Shown in pieces: positions 42,866 to 51,349 of a DNA stretch of 64,000 bases; the stretch's first letter is position 1; each line of letters opens with the position of its first letter. Made by a program: the position numbers and the translations under genes. The notes under the pieces were generated by a model. That model had not been told where the DNA came from. It was given only the letters and a program-made list of their open reading frames with translations, and ran no database searches. The stretch is from positions 1 to 64,000 of the forward strand of contig UCIT01000004.1 in the NCBI GenBank assembly GCA_900472625.1. Reading direction: 5' to 3'. This DNA is from Hyphomicrobiales bacterium. Its GTDB lineage: Bacteria > Pseudomonadota > Alphaproteobacteria > Rhizobiales > Rhizobiaceae.

Positions 42866-44062
42866 CTATGCAGGCTCTACCAGTGCGTACCGTCGGCAGT
42901 GCTCCAGATATGCAGCCTCGTGGGTCGCCACCAAATCGACCACGCTTGCCCAAAGCCACGAGGGAGCCTCAAGTTTCCGAATTGGGCTGATTTTTAGCAC
43001 GGCCAGCCAGGACTTTCTGTTGTCACTGTCCATTTGCCTTGCGTGAGCCAGCCCTACAGTGTGAGCGAGATACTCCGCAACGGTCAAAGCTTCCTCTCTG
43101 GTCAGCTTGTCGATCTCAATCTTCAAATCTTGGGGGAGCAATTCGCGCACGAATACCGACTTTCCAAGAACATCGGTTGCCACCATCCGGCTGCCCAAGT
43201 ATGGAGACAGATGTCTGGCTCCTTCGACGACCCGCTCTCCATTGTCGAGTGGCATGACAACGTCAGGGAAGCGTGGGGCACTAGGCGCGACGGCCTCCTT
43301 AATGTCCATGAGCCGATAGACCTCGTTCTTGCCCTTCCCAATGACGAGAAGCGCGGCGACCCTAAGCCGCCCAAGCGAACTGCATCCTTTCCTCCAAAAC
43401 GCGGCATCGACAACGCGGACTTTTCCACCGGTCCCCACACCGGGCAGTGCAGAGACAAGGTCTTCCAACCACTGCTCTGCGAACATGGCGTCGACGGATT
43501 CACGCTCGAAGCGAGTCAGTGGCCAGAACCTCGGTCCAATGGGAAGCTGTCGCACCTCGCCTTCGATGCTCTCATCGGCAAGATGCTTCCACGACCGCTT
43601 TGCGGCCTGTCGCATCAGCGCCTTCACTGTCCCCGGCATCACGCTGGAAACATCGTCGACATTCGTCAGAAAGGCTTTGCTATAGCCTTCAATCATTCGC
43701 TCGAGCATCAGCGCCGTGGTCACCCCCGGCAAATCTGAGGAACGCGCCGCCATGGCGAGAGACAGCGCCAGCCGTATCAAATCGTGCGCCGGGTTTCCGA
43801 TGACCGCCTGGTCGAGGTCTCGAATCTGGATGGCAAGTGCGCCGTCCCCATTTGCCACGGGACCCAGATTCCCGGAATGGCAGTCCCCACAGATCCAGAT
43901 GGCTGGCCCGCTGGGTATTTCAGCGTGTTCGGCTTGCGAAAGCCACTCGTAGAAACGTTTAGTGCTTCCACGCACGTAGGCATGCGCCGACTCCGCCATC
44001 TTGCGGTTTCGTTCCAGAACCAGGGCCCGAACGCGGTCCTCGGGCAATACCGTACTTTTCAT
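42866..44062 (-). CDS. DUF2252 family protein
   Basis: The 398-aa protein matches DUF2252: MAESAHAYVRGSTKRFYEWL, GPAIWICGDCHSGNLGP (HSGN is a kinase-like catalytic loop signature) and IQIRDLDQAVIGNPAHDLIR. The fold is thought to resemble phosphotransferases; its substrate is unknown. A decayed copy lies at 36380-36590. It has an EcfG-type promoter 46 bases upstream and is divergent from the CBS gene, which has its own. Confidence 0.9.
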   Translation of the reverse strand: MKSTVLPEDRVRALVLERNRKMAESAHAYVRGSTKRFYEWLSQAEHAEIPSGPAIWICGDCHSGNLGPVANGDGALAIQIRDLDQAVIGNPAHDLIRLALSLAMAARSSDLPGVTTALMLERMIEGYSKAFLTNVDDVSSVMPGTVKALMRQAAKRSWKHLADESIEGEVRQLPIGPRFWPLTRFERESVDAMFAEQWLEDLVSALPGVGTGGKVRVVDAAFWRKGCSSLGRLRVAALLVIGKGKNEVYRLMDIKEAVAPSAPRFPDVVMPLDNGERVVEGARHLSPYLGSRMVATDVLGKSVFVRELLPQDLKIEIDKLTREEALTVAEYLAHTVGLAHARQMDSDNRKSWLAVLKISPIRKLEAPSWLWASVVDLVATHEAAYLEHCRRYALVEPA

Positions 44063-44107
44063 GAATGTGTCTGACCTGTGGAGGGTATAATTCTGATCGC
44101 GTCTTAG

Positions 44108-44132
44108 AACGCCCTAGGTGAGCCACAGTTCC
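44108..44132 (-). promoter_or_regulatory. EcfG-type promoter of the DUF2252 gene
   Basis: On the minus strand GGAAC, 16 bases, CGTT. It lies 46 bases upstream of the ATG. Confidence 0.8.
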
Positions 44133-44220
44133 CCATGATCGGCGCGGATGGATGTCGAGCTCCGCAGCACGGAGGATTGTCGCGATCGACGGACGTCCCT
44201 CGGATGGGCTTCGGGCAGAT

Positions 44221-44245
44221 GGAACAATCGGACCCTTCGCCGGTT
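44221..44245 (+). promoter_or_regulatory. EcfG-type promoter of the CBS-domain gene
   Basis: GGAAC, 17 bases, GTT, ending 26 bases before the ATG. It is back to back with the DUF2252 promoter about 90 bases to the left. Confidence 0.75.
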
Positions 44246-44271
44246 AGGCCTGGGTTACACAGGAGATCGCA

Positions 44272-44691
44272 ATGCTTGTAAAAGATGTCATGACGAAACA
44301 GGTAGTGACCGCTGCCCCAGAAGCAAGCATTCGGGACGTCGCCCGCCTCATGTCTGAGATCGACACTGGCGTCATCCCCATTATCGATGGAGATTTGCTG
44401 GGAATGGTGACCGACCGGGATATTGTGGTGCGCGCCGTAGCTGAAGGTCTCGATAGCAACACATCAATCTCTGAGATCATGACTGCTGGGATCGAAAGCT
44501 GTCTCGAGGAAGATGAGCTGAAGGAGGCCGCCGACCGTATGTCGGAGCTTCAAATGCGCCGCCTTTTGGTTTTCAATGATGCTGGCATGATCGCCGGGAT
44601 ACTATCTCTTGGGGACATCGCCGGCATCAACGAGGAAATGGCTGGCGTGACGCTGGAAGAGATCTCGGTGGACGAGGAAAACCCGGCTTGA
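44272..44691 (+). CDS. CBS-domain pair protein
   Basis: This 139-aa protein is two CBS motifs: VKDVMTKQVVTAAPEASIRD with GVIPIIDGDLLGMVTDRDIV, and EIMTAGIESCLEEDELKEAA with RLLVFNDAGMIAGILSLGDI. Such pairs bind adenine nucleotides. Standalone CBS proteins of this length are common in stress regulons. AGGAGA precedes the ATG. A stem-loop lies 75 bases downstream. Confidence 0.92.
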   Translation: MLVKDVMTKQVVTAAPEASIRDVARLMSEIDTGVIPIIDGDLLGMVTDRDIVVRAVAEGLDSNTSISEIMTAGIESCLEEDELKEAADRMSELQMRRLLVFNDAGMIAGILSLGDIAGINEEMAGVTLEEISVDEENPA

Positions 44692-45154
44692 GAAGGATTT
44701 TTTATCTTAGGTTCGCGTTTCTCGCAGATAGTCGCCGCCCTGCTAGCCATCCGGGCCTCCGCTGGCAACTTTAGCGGCAATGGCCGCTAAAGTCGTTCCG
44801 TTTCTGAGGAGGACGAGCCAAACCATCCTGCAGCTAAAGGCTTGCTTCTCAACCTCTCCAGCCGTTCGTCCTTGCGACCCTACCACTTTCGCTGTGAACA
44901 ATCGCCACTTTCCGTCACGTCTAAAAGGCGCTCCCAAATGAGATAGCGTGCCTGTCGCTTACGCTAATCCTATCCTCTTTTTTTGTCTGCGGTGGCGTCT
45001 TGAATTCCACAACGGCCTGGTGCAAACCCTCTCAGACGCTCTCGTCGAGTGCCTCGCGACGCTTCTTGGCGTCCTCCGCATCGGAGGCCCGTGAGTCGTC
45101 TGTCGGGTTCGATTCTCTTCTCGGCATAACGTGCTCTTCGGTTCGATATCTTGA
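44692..45154. other. Gene-poor stretch after the CBS gene
   Basis: About 460 bases hold only a strong stem-loop at 44768-44793 and short frames without support. A 31-codon minus-strand frame at 45032-45127 is not called, for want of family or comparison. Confidence 0.35.
44768..44793 (+). terminator. Perfect 11-base stem-loop downstream of the CBS gene
   Basis: ACTTTAGCGGC and GCCGCTAAAGT pair around the 4-base loop AATG. A weak T-containing tract follows. It is the likely end of the CBS transcript. Confidence 0.55.
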
Positions 45155-45327
45155 TCATTTGGATGTCAGTCCCTGAACTCGCACAAGATGCGCCCTCAAA
45201 TCGGGAAGGATCCTTGAAGCCACGTTTTTGAGATGTCCTTCAGGACCGTTTCTGATGTATCCCGCGAAAAGCGCGACGGCGCCCTGGTGAGCCGTGAGCT
45301 GCGTGGAAAGAAAGGCTTCGTCCAGAT
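45155..45327 (-). pseudogene. C-terminal remnant of a DUF4142 gene
   Basis: The minus strand encodes NLDEAFLSTQLTAHQGAVAL, FAGYIRNGPEGHLKNVASRI and LPDLRAHLVRVQGLTSK followed by a stop. This is the closing half of a DUF4142 protein, a ferritin-like family with a signal peptide. The upstream half and the signal peptide are not found in a continuous frame. Confidence 0.65.
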
Positions 45328-45530
45328 TTGTCGCAATCGCCTAACCGGCAAAACCGCCATGGTCACCATCTCTGTAACGTCCGGTTGACCCAGACAGCGA
45401 TCTCTCGAGAACCCGCATTCCGATAGATAATTCAAGCTGGACGGGCGAAGTTCACGTATGGTTTGGAGTTTGCTGGTGACTTCGCTGACATTGGGGTAGG
45501 TCCCAAAGTGTCAAAAAGGCCCCACCACCC

Positions 45531-45767
45531 CTAGTGAAGCGCCGAGGAATATTGCCCTGGTTTATTCGTGTCGATCTCGGCGATCAGGAGAGAGGAAAGG
45601 ATGGATGCCGTCCGATGGCCAGCACAATAAAATCGGATCGCTGCTGCGTAAGCTTGATACGTTGCGACTCGGTCATCGGGGTCCACTCGATAGTGTCGAC
45701 ACCACTGCCGCACCGCCACCGCCATGATTTCAAAGTCTGCTTGATATAGTTCGGTATTCGATGTCAT
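45531..45767 (-). CDS. Small hypothetical protein (78 aa) next to the sigma factor
   Basis: ATG 45767 is preceded by GAGGG. The product contains AVAVRQWCRHYRVDPDDR and ends SSALH, weakly like the 77-aa protein at 8447-8680. It lies 47 bases downstream of the sigma factor gene on the same strand, so it may be co-transcribed. Function unknown; it does not look like NepR. Confidence 0.55.
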   Translation of the reverse strand: MTSNTELYQADFEIMAVAVRQWCRHYRVDPDDRVATYQAYAAAIRFYCAGHRTASILSSLLIAEIDTNKPGQYSSALH

Positions 45768-45814
45768 CGTCGACCCTCGCGCCGTTTTAAGGAACACGCT
45801 TCCTTATGGAAGTT

Positions 45815-46342
45815 TCAACTCAACGAACTTGCCGAAACGACCGTATCGTCGCCCAACAAATTAGCGAGATGGAGGCGACCACGCGAAACCCTGCTCTTGA
45901 TGGTGCCCAGTTTGCAATGACAGGATATTGCGGCTTCCTCATAGAAAATCTCCGCCGCCACAAGTAGGATCGCCTCTCTCTCAGCGTTCCCAATTTTTTT
46001 TAGAGCCTTTTCGACATCGCCCGATCTCATCACCCAGTCGTGTGACGGGAGGGCCGCGATCTCGTAACACGCTACATCCGTCACGCTGCCACAGCTCTCC
46101 CTCGTCCGCTGCGCGTAGTTCGTGCAAAAGCGATTTCGGGTAATTGTGAACATCCAGGATTGAAGACTTGTGCCTGTTTTGAACTGATCGATGCTCGCCA
46201 AAGCGCGGCAGATAGATTCCTGCACCAGATCATTGACATCGGTATCTGTCTTAGCAAAGCGACGAGCAAAGACCCGTAGTGTCGGCATGAGCGCGACAAT
46301 GTCGTTATTCACGCGTGCACTGGGCATTGGCATCTCGCTCAT
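45815..46342 (-). CDS. ECF RNA polymerase sigma factor, EcfG-like
   Basis: The 175-aa protein has region 2 (LRVFARRFAKTDTDVNDLVQ, ESICRALASIDQF, SLQSWMFTITRNRF) and region 4 (AEREAILLVAAEIFYEEAAI, LGTIKSRVSRGRLHL). The length and the EEAAxxCxxxLGTIKSRVSR pattern fit the EcfG (ECF15) group that recognises GGAAC-N-GTT promoters. No GGAAC site precedes it here and neither NepR nor PhyR is adjacent, so it is probably a paralogue of the main EcfG. GGGAGCAAG precedes the ATG. Confidence 0.85.
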   Translation of the reverse strand: MSEMPMPSARVNNDIVALMPTLRVFARRFAKTDTDVNDLVQESICRALASIDQFKTGTSLQSWMFTITRNRFCTNYAQRTRESCGSVTDVACYEIAALPSHDWVMRSGDVEKALKKIGNAEREAILLVAAEIFYEEAAISCHCKLGTIKSRVSRGRLHLANLLGDDTVVSASSLS

Positions 46343-47067
46343 AGCTTGCTCCCAAAAATTAGAAGCTACACCAAAGAGTAAGGTTCTGTCCTGTAACGGA
46401 CATTTCTGCCCTGCACTGGGAGAATGATTTCATTTGTTTTCCATACGTGACAGGAAAACGTCTGATTTTCTACGCCCAATCGCTTTGTCCGATGCAGGAC
46501 CAATGAAATTTACCTGAAGCGTGGGATCATCGATCGCGCGGTATCGGCAGCAGCGTTGGAACACGTATTCGGTCAATGTGTCCGACCAAGCGGGATCGAC
46601 TCGCAACGACTGCCTTCGACATCACGCCGTCGAGGCTGCGCGGTCCCCGCGGTCGTGCCGCTCACCGACGGACGTAGCAACCCATCCAAACTGCAGGTGA
46701 TTTCTGCCGCCGACATTAGTCGCGAGGGCGCTCACCCAGGCGAGTCGCAGCGTTGTATGGAGGTATGCCGGTAACTTACATTGCCAACGTCAACATCGGC
46801 ATTTGATGTCATCCCACTATAGAAATCAATGGTCCGCTATCGGACTATTATTGCTTCAACAACATCACACACTTCGGATAAATAAGTTCCTTAAGTCCAG
46901 GTGCCTTGGTCCGTTAACAAGCGAGAGCCGTTAGCTCTATTGATGTGCGGCTGAGCGGAACATAAAGCAGACACCGTTGGAGATTAAGGTGTTTCTATCG
47001 TCCGCAGACATTTTTTGGCGCGGACGGCTGGGAGACCCGATTGCTCTTGCCCTTACGAGGAAGAGCA
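46343..47067. other. Divergent region of about 720 bases
   Basis: It separates the sigma factor gene (leftward) from a Crp-type gene (rightward). Short frames such as 46556-46774 have no recognisable family. It has GGAAC motifs (for example near 46560 and 46957) but none with a GTT at the right spacing. Confidence 0.35.
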
Positions 47068-47781
47068 ATGCGCCTGGACCAGTCACAAATCCACAATTCC
47101 CTGCTCCGCACGATGGGGACCGACGATTTCTACATTCTCTCCACTTGGCTGGAGGCAATCGACCTACCTCGTCGTTTTGTCCTGTCGCGGTCAAACAGAC
47201 CCTCTGACCACACATACTTCCTGGAAAGCGGCATTGCCTCCGTCGTCGTCGATGCTGGAAATGGCATGGCAGCGGAAGTCTCATTGGTTGGTCGTGAGGG
47301 GTTGGTCCCGGTCACTGGCGTGCTTGGAGCGATGTCGTCACCTTTCGACGTTTTTATGCAGGTCGGTGGCCACGGATTCCGGATTGCCACCATACATCTG
47401 CTCGCCGCATGCGAGGCAAGTCTCTCGCTCAGAGCGCTGCTGAACCGGTACTTTCAGGCGACGCTTGTACAAACCTCCTACACGGCGTTTTCCAACGCCA
47501 ACCATCAGATAGAGCAGCGGCTTGCTCGGTGGATACTCATGTGCCACGATCGGACTCAAGGCGACAGCGTTGCGCTCACGCACGAGTTTCTGTCCGTCAT
47601 GCTGGCAGTACGCCGCCAAAGCGTCACCACGACACTCCACTCCCTCGAGGGCAAGCGCCTTATCACCTCCTCTCGAGGCTCGGTGAAGGTACGCGACCGC
47701 AAGGGCTTGGAAGCCCTTGCGGGATCGGCGTACGGCGTCCCCGAGCGAGAGTACCAGGACCTCATTCGCCCGCCGACGTGA
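47068..47781 (+). CDS. Crp/Fnr-family transcriptional regulator
   Basis: The 237-aa protein has a sensor domain (LSRSNRPSDHTYFLESGIAS, VSLVGREGLVPVTGVLG) and a winged helix with LTHEFLSVMLAVRRQSVTTT. It is a different subgroup from the regulator at 37317: the sensor segment AEVSLVGREGLVP and HEFLSVMLAVRRQSV are typical of a large rhizobial group of unassigned function. ATG 47068 follows ACGAGGAAGAG. Confidence 0.9.
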   Translation: MRLDQSQIHNSLLRTMGTDDFYILSTWLEAIDLPRRFVLSRSNRPSDHTYFLESGIASVVVDAGNGMAAEVSLVGREGLVPVTGVLGAMSSPFDVFMQVGGHGFRIATIHLLAACEASLSLRALLNRYFQATLVQTSYTAFSNANHQIEQRLARWILMCHDRTQGDSVALTHEFLSVMLAVRRQSVTTTLHSLEGKRLITSSRGSVKVRDRKGLEALAGSAYGVPEREYQDLIRPPT

Positions 47782-47834
47782 AAGGCGAGTTATCGCTTTT
47801 CGCCATGCCACCGCGATGGCTTACGTTGAACCGC

Positions 47835-48248
47835 TCAGTGCTTCGAAAGAACCTGGACCTCCGCTCCCGCGAGTGGAATGACAATGCCGGAATATAATAC
47901 TGCCAGATCATTAGCGTCGCAAAACGCCTTGCCGAAAGCCGCTACCATGCGGTACCGACTGTCGGCTCCCTTGACACGGTAGGTGTCACGCTGCGGAATA
48001 TCGGCCAGAATCGTTTCGCTGATAACCTTCGCCAATCCGCTTCGGTCACTCGGGTGCACCCGCGCCATGTAGGCTTCAAGCGGCAAACCGCGAAGGGTAC
48101 GATCGTAGTCGAGGCCGAAGAGCAGCGCGACAGCGCGATCTGCGAAGAGCAGGTTTCTTTCGATGTCCCAGGTGAATATCCCAGCCTCTCCTGACGCGTC
48201 CTCCTCAAACGACCCGACCAAAGCTTTTTGATCTAAGGCAACTGTCAA
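47835..48248 (-). CDS. Single PAS-domain protein
   Basis: The 137-aa product is one PAS fold: GIFTWDIERNLLFADRAVAL, the helix ALLFGLDYDRTLRGLPLEAY and the PAC segment YRVKGADSRYRMVAAFGKAF. No kinase or other output follows. The start is a TTG five bases after AGGGAGGT, with no other start nearby. It may act as a ligand-binding partner of a kinase encoded elsewhere. It converges with the Crp-type gene. Confidence 0.8.
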   Translation of the reverse strand: MTVALDQKALVGSFEEDASGEAGIFTWDIERNLLFADRAVALLFGLDYDRTLRGLPLEAYMARVHPSDRSGLAKVISETILADIPQRDTYRVKGADSRYRMVAAFGKAFCDANDLAVLYSGIVIPLAGAEVQVLSKH

Positions 48249-48556
48249 TGCAACCTCCCTTGAGCCATCTTACAATGCGCAGCTTACAGTATAAAACTGG
48301 AATTTGGAGCGAGTGTCCGGAACCGGACGAATTGGTAGAGTAGACTATTTTTCGCACTTCATTAGCATAATCTAACAGGTGCCGGTCCGTTAAAACTGTC
48401 GGCTGGACCACTTGGGAGATGTTTGTGCTCTTGCCGTTTCAATTCGGATCGCAGACACGTGATGTTGCAGTACCTTTTGCCCGATCACTCTCGACGCCCT
48501 TTCGCACTCGCGCTTTCTGAAGCATTGGTTAGCGCCTTAGCGTTGAAGGTTGCTCC
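48249..48556. other. Divergent promoter region of the PAS and receiver genes
   Basis: About 310 bases with no recognisable gene. A GGAAC near 48318 has no GTT at the right spacing, so it is not called. Confidence 0.4.
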
Positions 48557-48991
48557 ATGACAGCAATAGCCGACGCAGTGGTTTTGATAATTGAAACCGA
48601 CTTGATCGTTTCTCTCGAAATCGAACGAGTACTGAGGAGGGCTGGCTTCTGTCACTTTCACATCGGTGGGAACTGCAGCTATGCGCTCTCATGGCTCGCG
48701 GACCACTCTCCGACTGTCTGCATTATCGATGCGCATTCGAGCGACCGGCGGAGCTGCGAAGTGTTCGCTGTTTTGCGGCAACGCAGACTGCCATTTGTCG
48801 CTTACTCCGCGGACTACCAGTCTGCTTCGGTGACTCATGGCGCGAGAGGTGGGCAATGGCTGCTCAAGCCTGCTCATCCAGAGTTGCTCGTGAGGGCAGT
48901 CGACATAGCCCTTGCGTCGAGAGAAATTCGAACTCCCGCCGGCGAGGAGCGTCGTGACGAGTGGAGACACGACAACGCGAGGATGGTATGA
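48557..48991 (+). CDS. Receiver-domain protein, divergent
   Basis: The 144-aa product has a receiver fold with Asp58 (CIIDAHSSD) and the Lys of LLKPAH, but the acidic pocket is IIETD in place of DD, and the switch Ser/Thr region reads FVAYSAD. Loss of one acidic residue may weaken phosphorylation. It lies directly ahead of a broken DUF6894 gene, whose first ATG overlaps its stop. Confidence 0.75.
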   Translation: MTAIADAVVLIIETDLIVSLEIERVLRRAGFCHFHIGGNCSYALSWLADHSPTVCIIDAHSSDRRSCEVFAVLRQRRLPFVAYSADYQSASVTHGARGGQWLLKPAHPELLVRAVDIALASREIRTPAGEERRDEWRHDNARMV

Positions 48992-49204
48992 TGAGCCGTT
49001 ACTGATGGTGAACTTCCCGATGAGGAGGGCCAAGAGGTTGTCTCACGTCCTGACCTGGTGCGAGAGGTCGCGAAGATCATGATGGGTTTGGCGCAGGATG
49101 ATCTCCCAACAACCGAGAATTCCACGATCACGACCAGCGTTCGCGACGAGAAGGGAGCGCCTGTCTCGGTCTCCACGCTTGCGTTTCATATGGAATGGCG
49201 TTGA
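48988..49204 (+). pseudogene. DUF6894 gene with a short deletion at its start
   Basis: ATGATGAGCCGTTAC (MMSRY) is followed at once by a stop. In the next frame DGELPDEEGQEVV, REVAKIMMGLAQDDLP and SVRDEKGAPVSVSTLAFHME run to a normal end. Comparison with the intact DUF6894 at 38118 shows only the few residues of YFDLHN are missing, so a small deletion removed them and broke the frame. Confidence 0.75.
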
Positions 49205-49284
49205 CCTACAACAGTGTCGATTGGTTGGGCGGAGGCTGCTTCTGCCGTGCGCGAGCGGGGGCACTACACTACGGCAGTCTACAG

Positions 49285-49522
49285 TGGTCCCAGGTGCCGT
49301 TTCTCCATCCCCTTCGCGCACAAATGGCGCAACTTGTCTAGGTTGTACCTAGCGCTCGAAAAACGAGCAGCGGACTTGTCCCACGTTTGGACAGCATAAG
49401 GAGAAGTTCGTCACCGTCATTCGAAGAAATCACAACACGAGTGTCCAACCGGGAAAGCAAAGCGCGCTCAGCGGCAACTGCGCGCTGTCTCATTTCATTT
49501 TCTTCGTCGTTTCAACAGTCAT
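49285..49522 (-). pseudogene. Frameshifted copy of the 83-aa gene
   Basis: The minus strand encodes EMRQRAVAAERALLSRLDTR and SSNDGDELLLMLSK, then in another frame DKSAARFSSARYNLDKLRHL. These match the intact gene at 36597-36848 in order. The expected promoter is present but its -35 element is GGGAC instead of GGAAC (49541-49565), so both promoter and frame have decayed. Confidence 0.78.
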
Positions 49523-49540
49523 GTCATCCTGAGTTGGGAC

Positions 49541-49565
49541 AACCACCATTGGGCTCGCTTGTCCC
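49541..49565 (-). promoter_or_regulatory. Degenerate EcfG-type promoter of the broken 83-aa copy
   Basis: Minus strand GGGAC, 17 bases, GTT. It aligns base for base with the intact promoter at 36868-36892 and has one substitution in the -35 element. Confidence 0.5.
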
Positions 49566-49770
49566 AGATGGCGGCATCAGGGTTTGAGCGTTAACAGCGT
49601 TCGCGACTCTCACGCGGCGAATTCACGCGACGCCGTGTGCTTCACGATCATAACGTTTGGGCGGCTGCCAGCGAGGACGGCGGTGCGAGAAACATTGCTG
49701 AGATGTACAAGTTTGCAGATCAAGTGGGTACTTTCGGGGTGCGTGCCTTGGTCCACCAAGCCAGCAATAT

Positions 49771-49795
49771 GGAACTCAACCTCCGTTTCTGCGTT
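49771..49795 (+). promoter_or_regulatory. EcfG-type promoter of the DUF2934-receiver gene
   Basis: GGAAC, 16 bases, CGTT, ending 29 bases before the start codon. Confidence 0.8.
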
Positions 49796-49824
49796 TTTGC
49801 GCACGAAGCCATGAGGAGGCAACT

Positions 49825-50376
49825 ATGAGTGACGAAAGACACGAGTGGATCGGCAAACGAGCCTACGCTCTTTGGGAAGAAGGCGGTCGGCAGGATGGTC
49901 GGGATTACGAGAACTGGCTTCGCGCGACCGCGGATCGCGACCTGCTGGAGGCGACGCGCGCTTCTTCAGATGGTTCGGAAGTGCTCAACCGTACGCGGCG
50001 TCCTGTTTCGAAAGAAATGCGAGTTGTAAGTTCCTCCGAAAAAGTTCTCGTGGTCGACGACGAGGCCGAGATTCGTTTCAACACTGTCGCTGTACTGGAA
50101 GATGCGGGCTACGAGACCTTCGAAGCCGCCAATGCCTCTGAAGCGTTGATCTGGCTTCAAAAGCACGACGTCAAAGTCGTCGTCACGGACGTCAATATGC
50201 CGGGGCATATGGATGGAATGGGCCTCGCCAAGAAAATCAGAGCAGTATGGCCCAAGACGAGAGTAATCATCACCTCTGGACTAGTACGCTTACGCGCTAC
50301 GGACGTGGACGAAAACGTGACTTTTCTCGCGAAGCCGGTTCGTGATCAACGCCTGCTCGAGGTCATACGCTCATAG
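49825..50376 (+). CDS. DUF2934-receiver fusion protein
   Basis: Residues 5-45 form a DUF2934 unit (IGKRAYALWEEGGRQDGRDY, then ENWLRA), usually found as a separate small protein. A linker leads to a receiver (about 72-183) with VVDDEAE, Asp122 (TDVNMPGHMDG), the Ser of IITSG and LAKPV. Its receiver resembles those at 19421 and 58127. AGGAGG precedes the ATG. A predicted EcfG promoter precedes the gene. No DNA-binding output is present. Confidence 0.85.
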   Translation: MSDERHEWIGKRAYALWEEGGRQDGRDYENWLRATADRDLLEATRASSDGSEVLNRTRRPVSKEMRVVSSSEKVLVVDDEAEIRFNTVAVLEDAGYETFEAANASEALIWLQKHDVKVVVTDVNMPGHMDGMGLAKKIRAVWPKTRVIITSGLVRLRATDVDENVTFLAKPVRDQRLLEVIRS

Positions 50377-50437
50377 CGTCGCAGCATTTTAATATCGGTC
50401 CTCAGGTACCCTCACATCAGAGTGATTGGAGTAGATA

Positions 50438-50842
50438 ATGCAGAACCACTTTGGACGATTGATCGATCACGTCCATATCAGAACCGAGAAGTTTCGAGAA
50501 TCACAAATATTCTACGAAGCTGTGCTCGGGGCGCTGGGCAGACGGATTACCAGCCACGGCGATGGTTTTTTCTCCTCTGACGAACTGTATGTCGACAGAT
50601 CAGAGGGGTACGAAAGCCGGATTCATCTGGCGTTCCAAGCCGAGGATCGCACGGCCGTTCAGCGATTTCACGCCGCCGGACTTGCGAACGGAGGCAGGGA
50701 TAATGGACAGCCCGGAGAACGTTCCTATCACCTTGGATACTACGCCTGCTTCCTGCTAGACCCGAGCGGCAACAACGTTGAGGCTGTGTACCATGGCCCG
50801 GGGACGCGGTCGTCCTCCGACGTGACCACAACTCGGTCATGA
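50438..50842 (+). CDS. VOC (glyoxalase/bleomycin-resistance) family protein
   Basis: The 134-aa product has the VOC betaalphabetabetabeta pattern: LIDHVHIRTEKFRESQIFYE and CFLLDPSGNNVEAVYHGP, with His and Glu as likely metal ligands. It lacks clear glyoxalase I hallmarks. A fragment of a paralogue is at 37190-37285. Substrate unknown. Confidence 0.85.
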   Translation: MQNHFGRLIDHVHIRTEKFRESQIFYEAVLGALGRRITSHGDGFFSSDELYVDRSEGYESRIHLAFQAEDRTAVQRFHAAGLANGGRDNGQPGERSYHLGYYACFLLDPSGNNVEAVYHGPGTRSSSDVTTTRS

Positions 50843-51349
50843 TAAAAGTGTACGTCCGTATGGTGGCACGTCCGGGTTGGGTCTGTTCGCAGCCGGCGAT
50901 TTCTTGAATTTCTGCAAAGCCCGATTGACGCCAAATGAGCTCAATCTTACGAAGCACTCGCTAAACCCAATGAGGTCTCAGATGAATCCGGCATAAGGCG
51001 AGAGACCCTCGTGAGGGTTACGAGGGTCTCTCCAAAAATGTCGCGGCCTGTAAGGGGCAGGTTTCGTCCGGGATGGGCGTGCGAACGATGCGACTGCCAG
51101 ATTAATGGCTAGCCGCCGATGTTGTTCGGATGTCGGATCTATTTTTGTAACGGATCGCGTTGGGCAAAGGCCGAGCTTGTCAAAGCGATGACTGCGCGCG
51201 CGACTACTGCCCTTGCGAAACGATGAGCTTTCACCATTAACCTTCCAAGCCAGCTGTGATCTCGCTCACGCATACAACAAGTATCGCCATTCGTCATCCC
51301 GGTAGCCTGCGACTTCAACCAACGTGGATCACAAAATCAGGGAGGTCCG
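50843..51349. other. Intergenic region of about 500 bases with a perfect 13-base hairpin
   Basis: No gene is recognised. The main feature is the hairpin at 51000-51032. It lies between two plus-strand genes. Confidence 0.4.
51000..51032 (+). terminator. Perfect 13-base inverted repeat, terminator-like
   Basis: GAGAGACCCTCGT and ACGAGGGTCTCTC pair perfectly around GAGGGTT. CAAAAATG follows in place of a T run, so it is not a standard intrinsic terminator. It could end the VOC transcript, mark a small RNA or be a protein site. Confidence 0.5.

Noticed and set aside
44743..44937. Minus-strand open frame of 64 codons
   Set aside because: It runs through the stem-loop at 44768 and has no family likeness.
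45032..45127. 31-codon minus-strand frame with a charged product (MPRRESNPTDDSR...)
   Set aside because: Too short to judge; weak ribosome site and no matching copy elsewhere in the window.
45791..45815. GGAAC with a GTT one base too close on the plus strand
   Set aside because: Spacing is 16 to GTT rather than 17 and no plus-strand gene follows.
46550..46975. GGAAC motifs upstream of the Crp-type gene at 47068
   Set aside because: Neither has GTT at the required distance.
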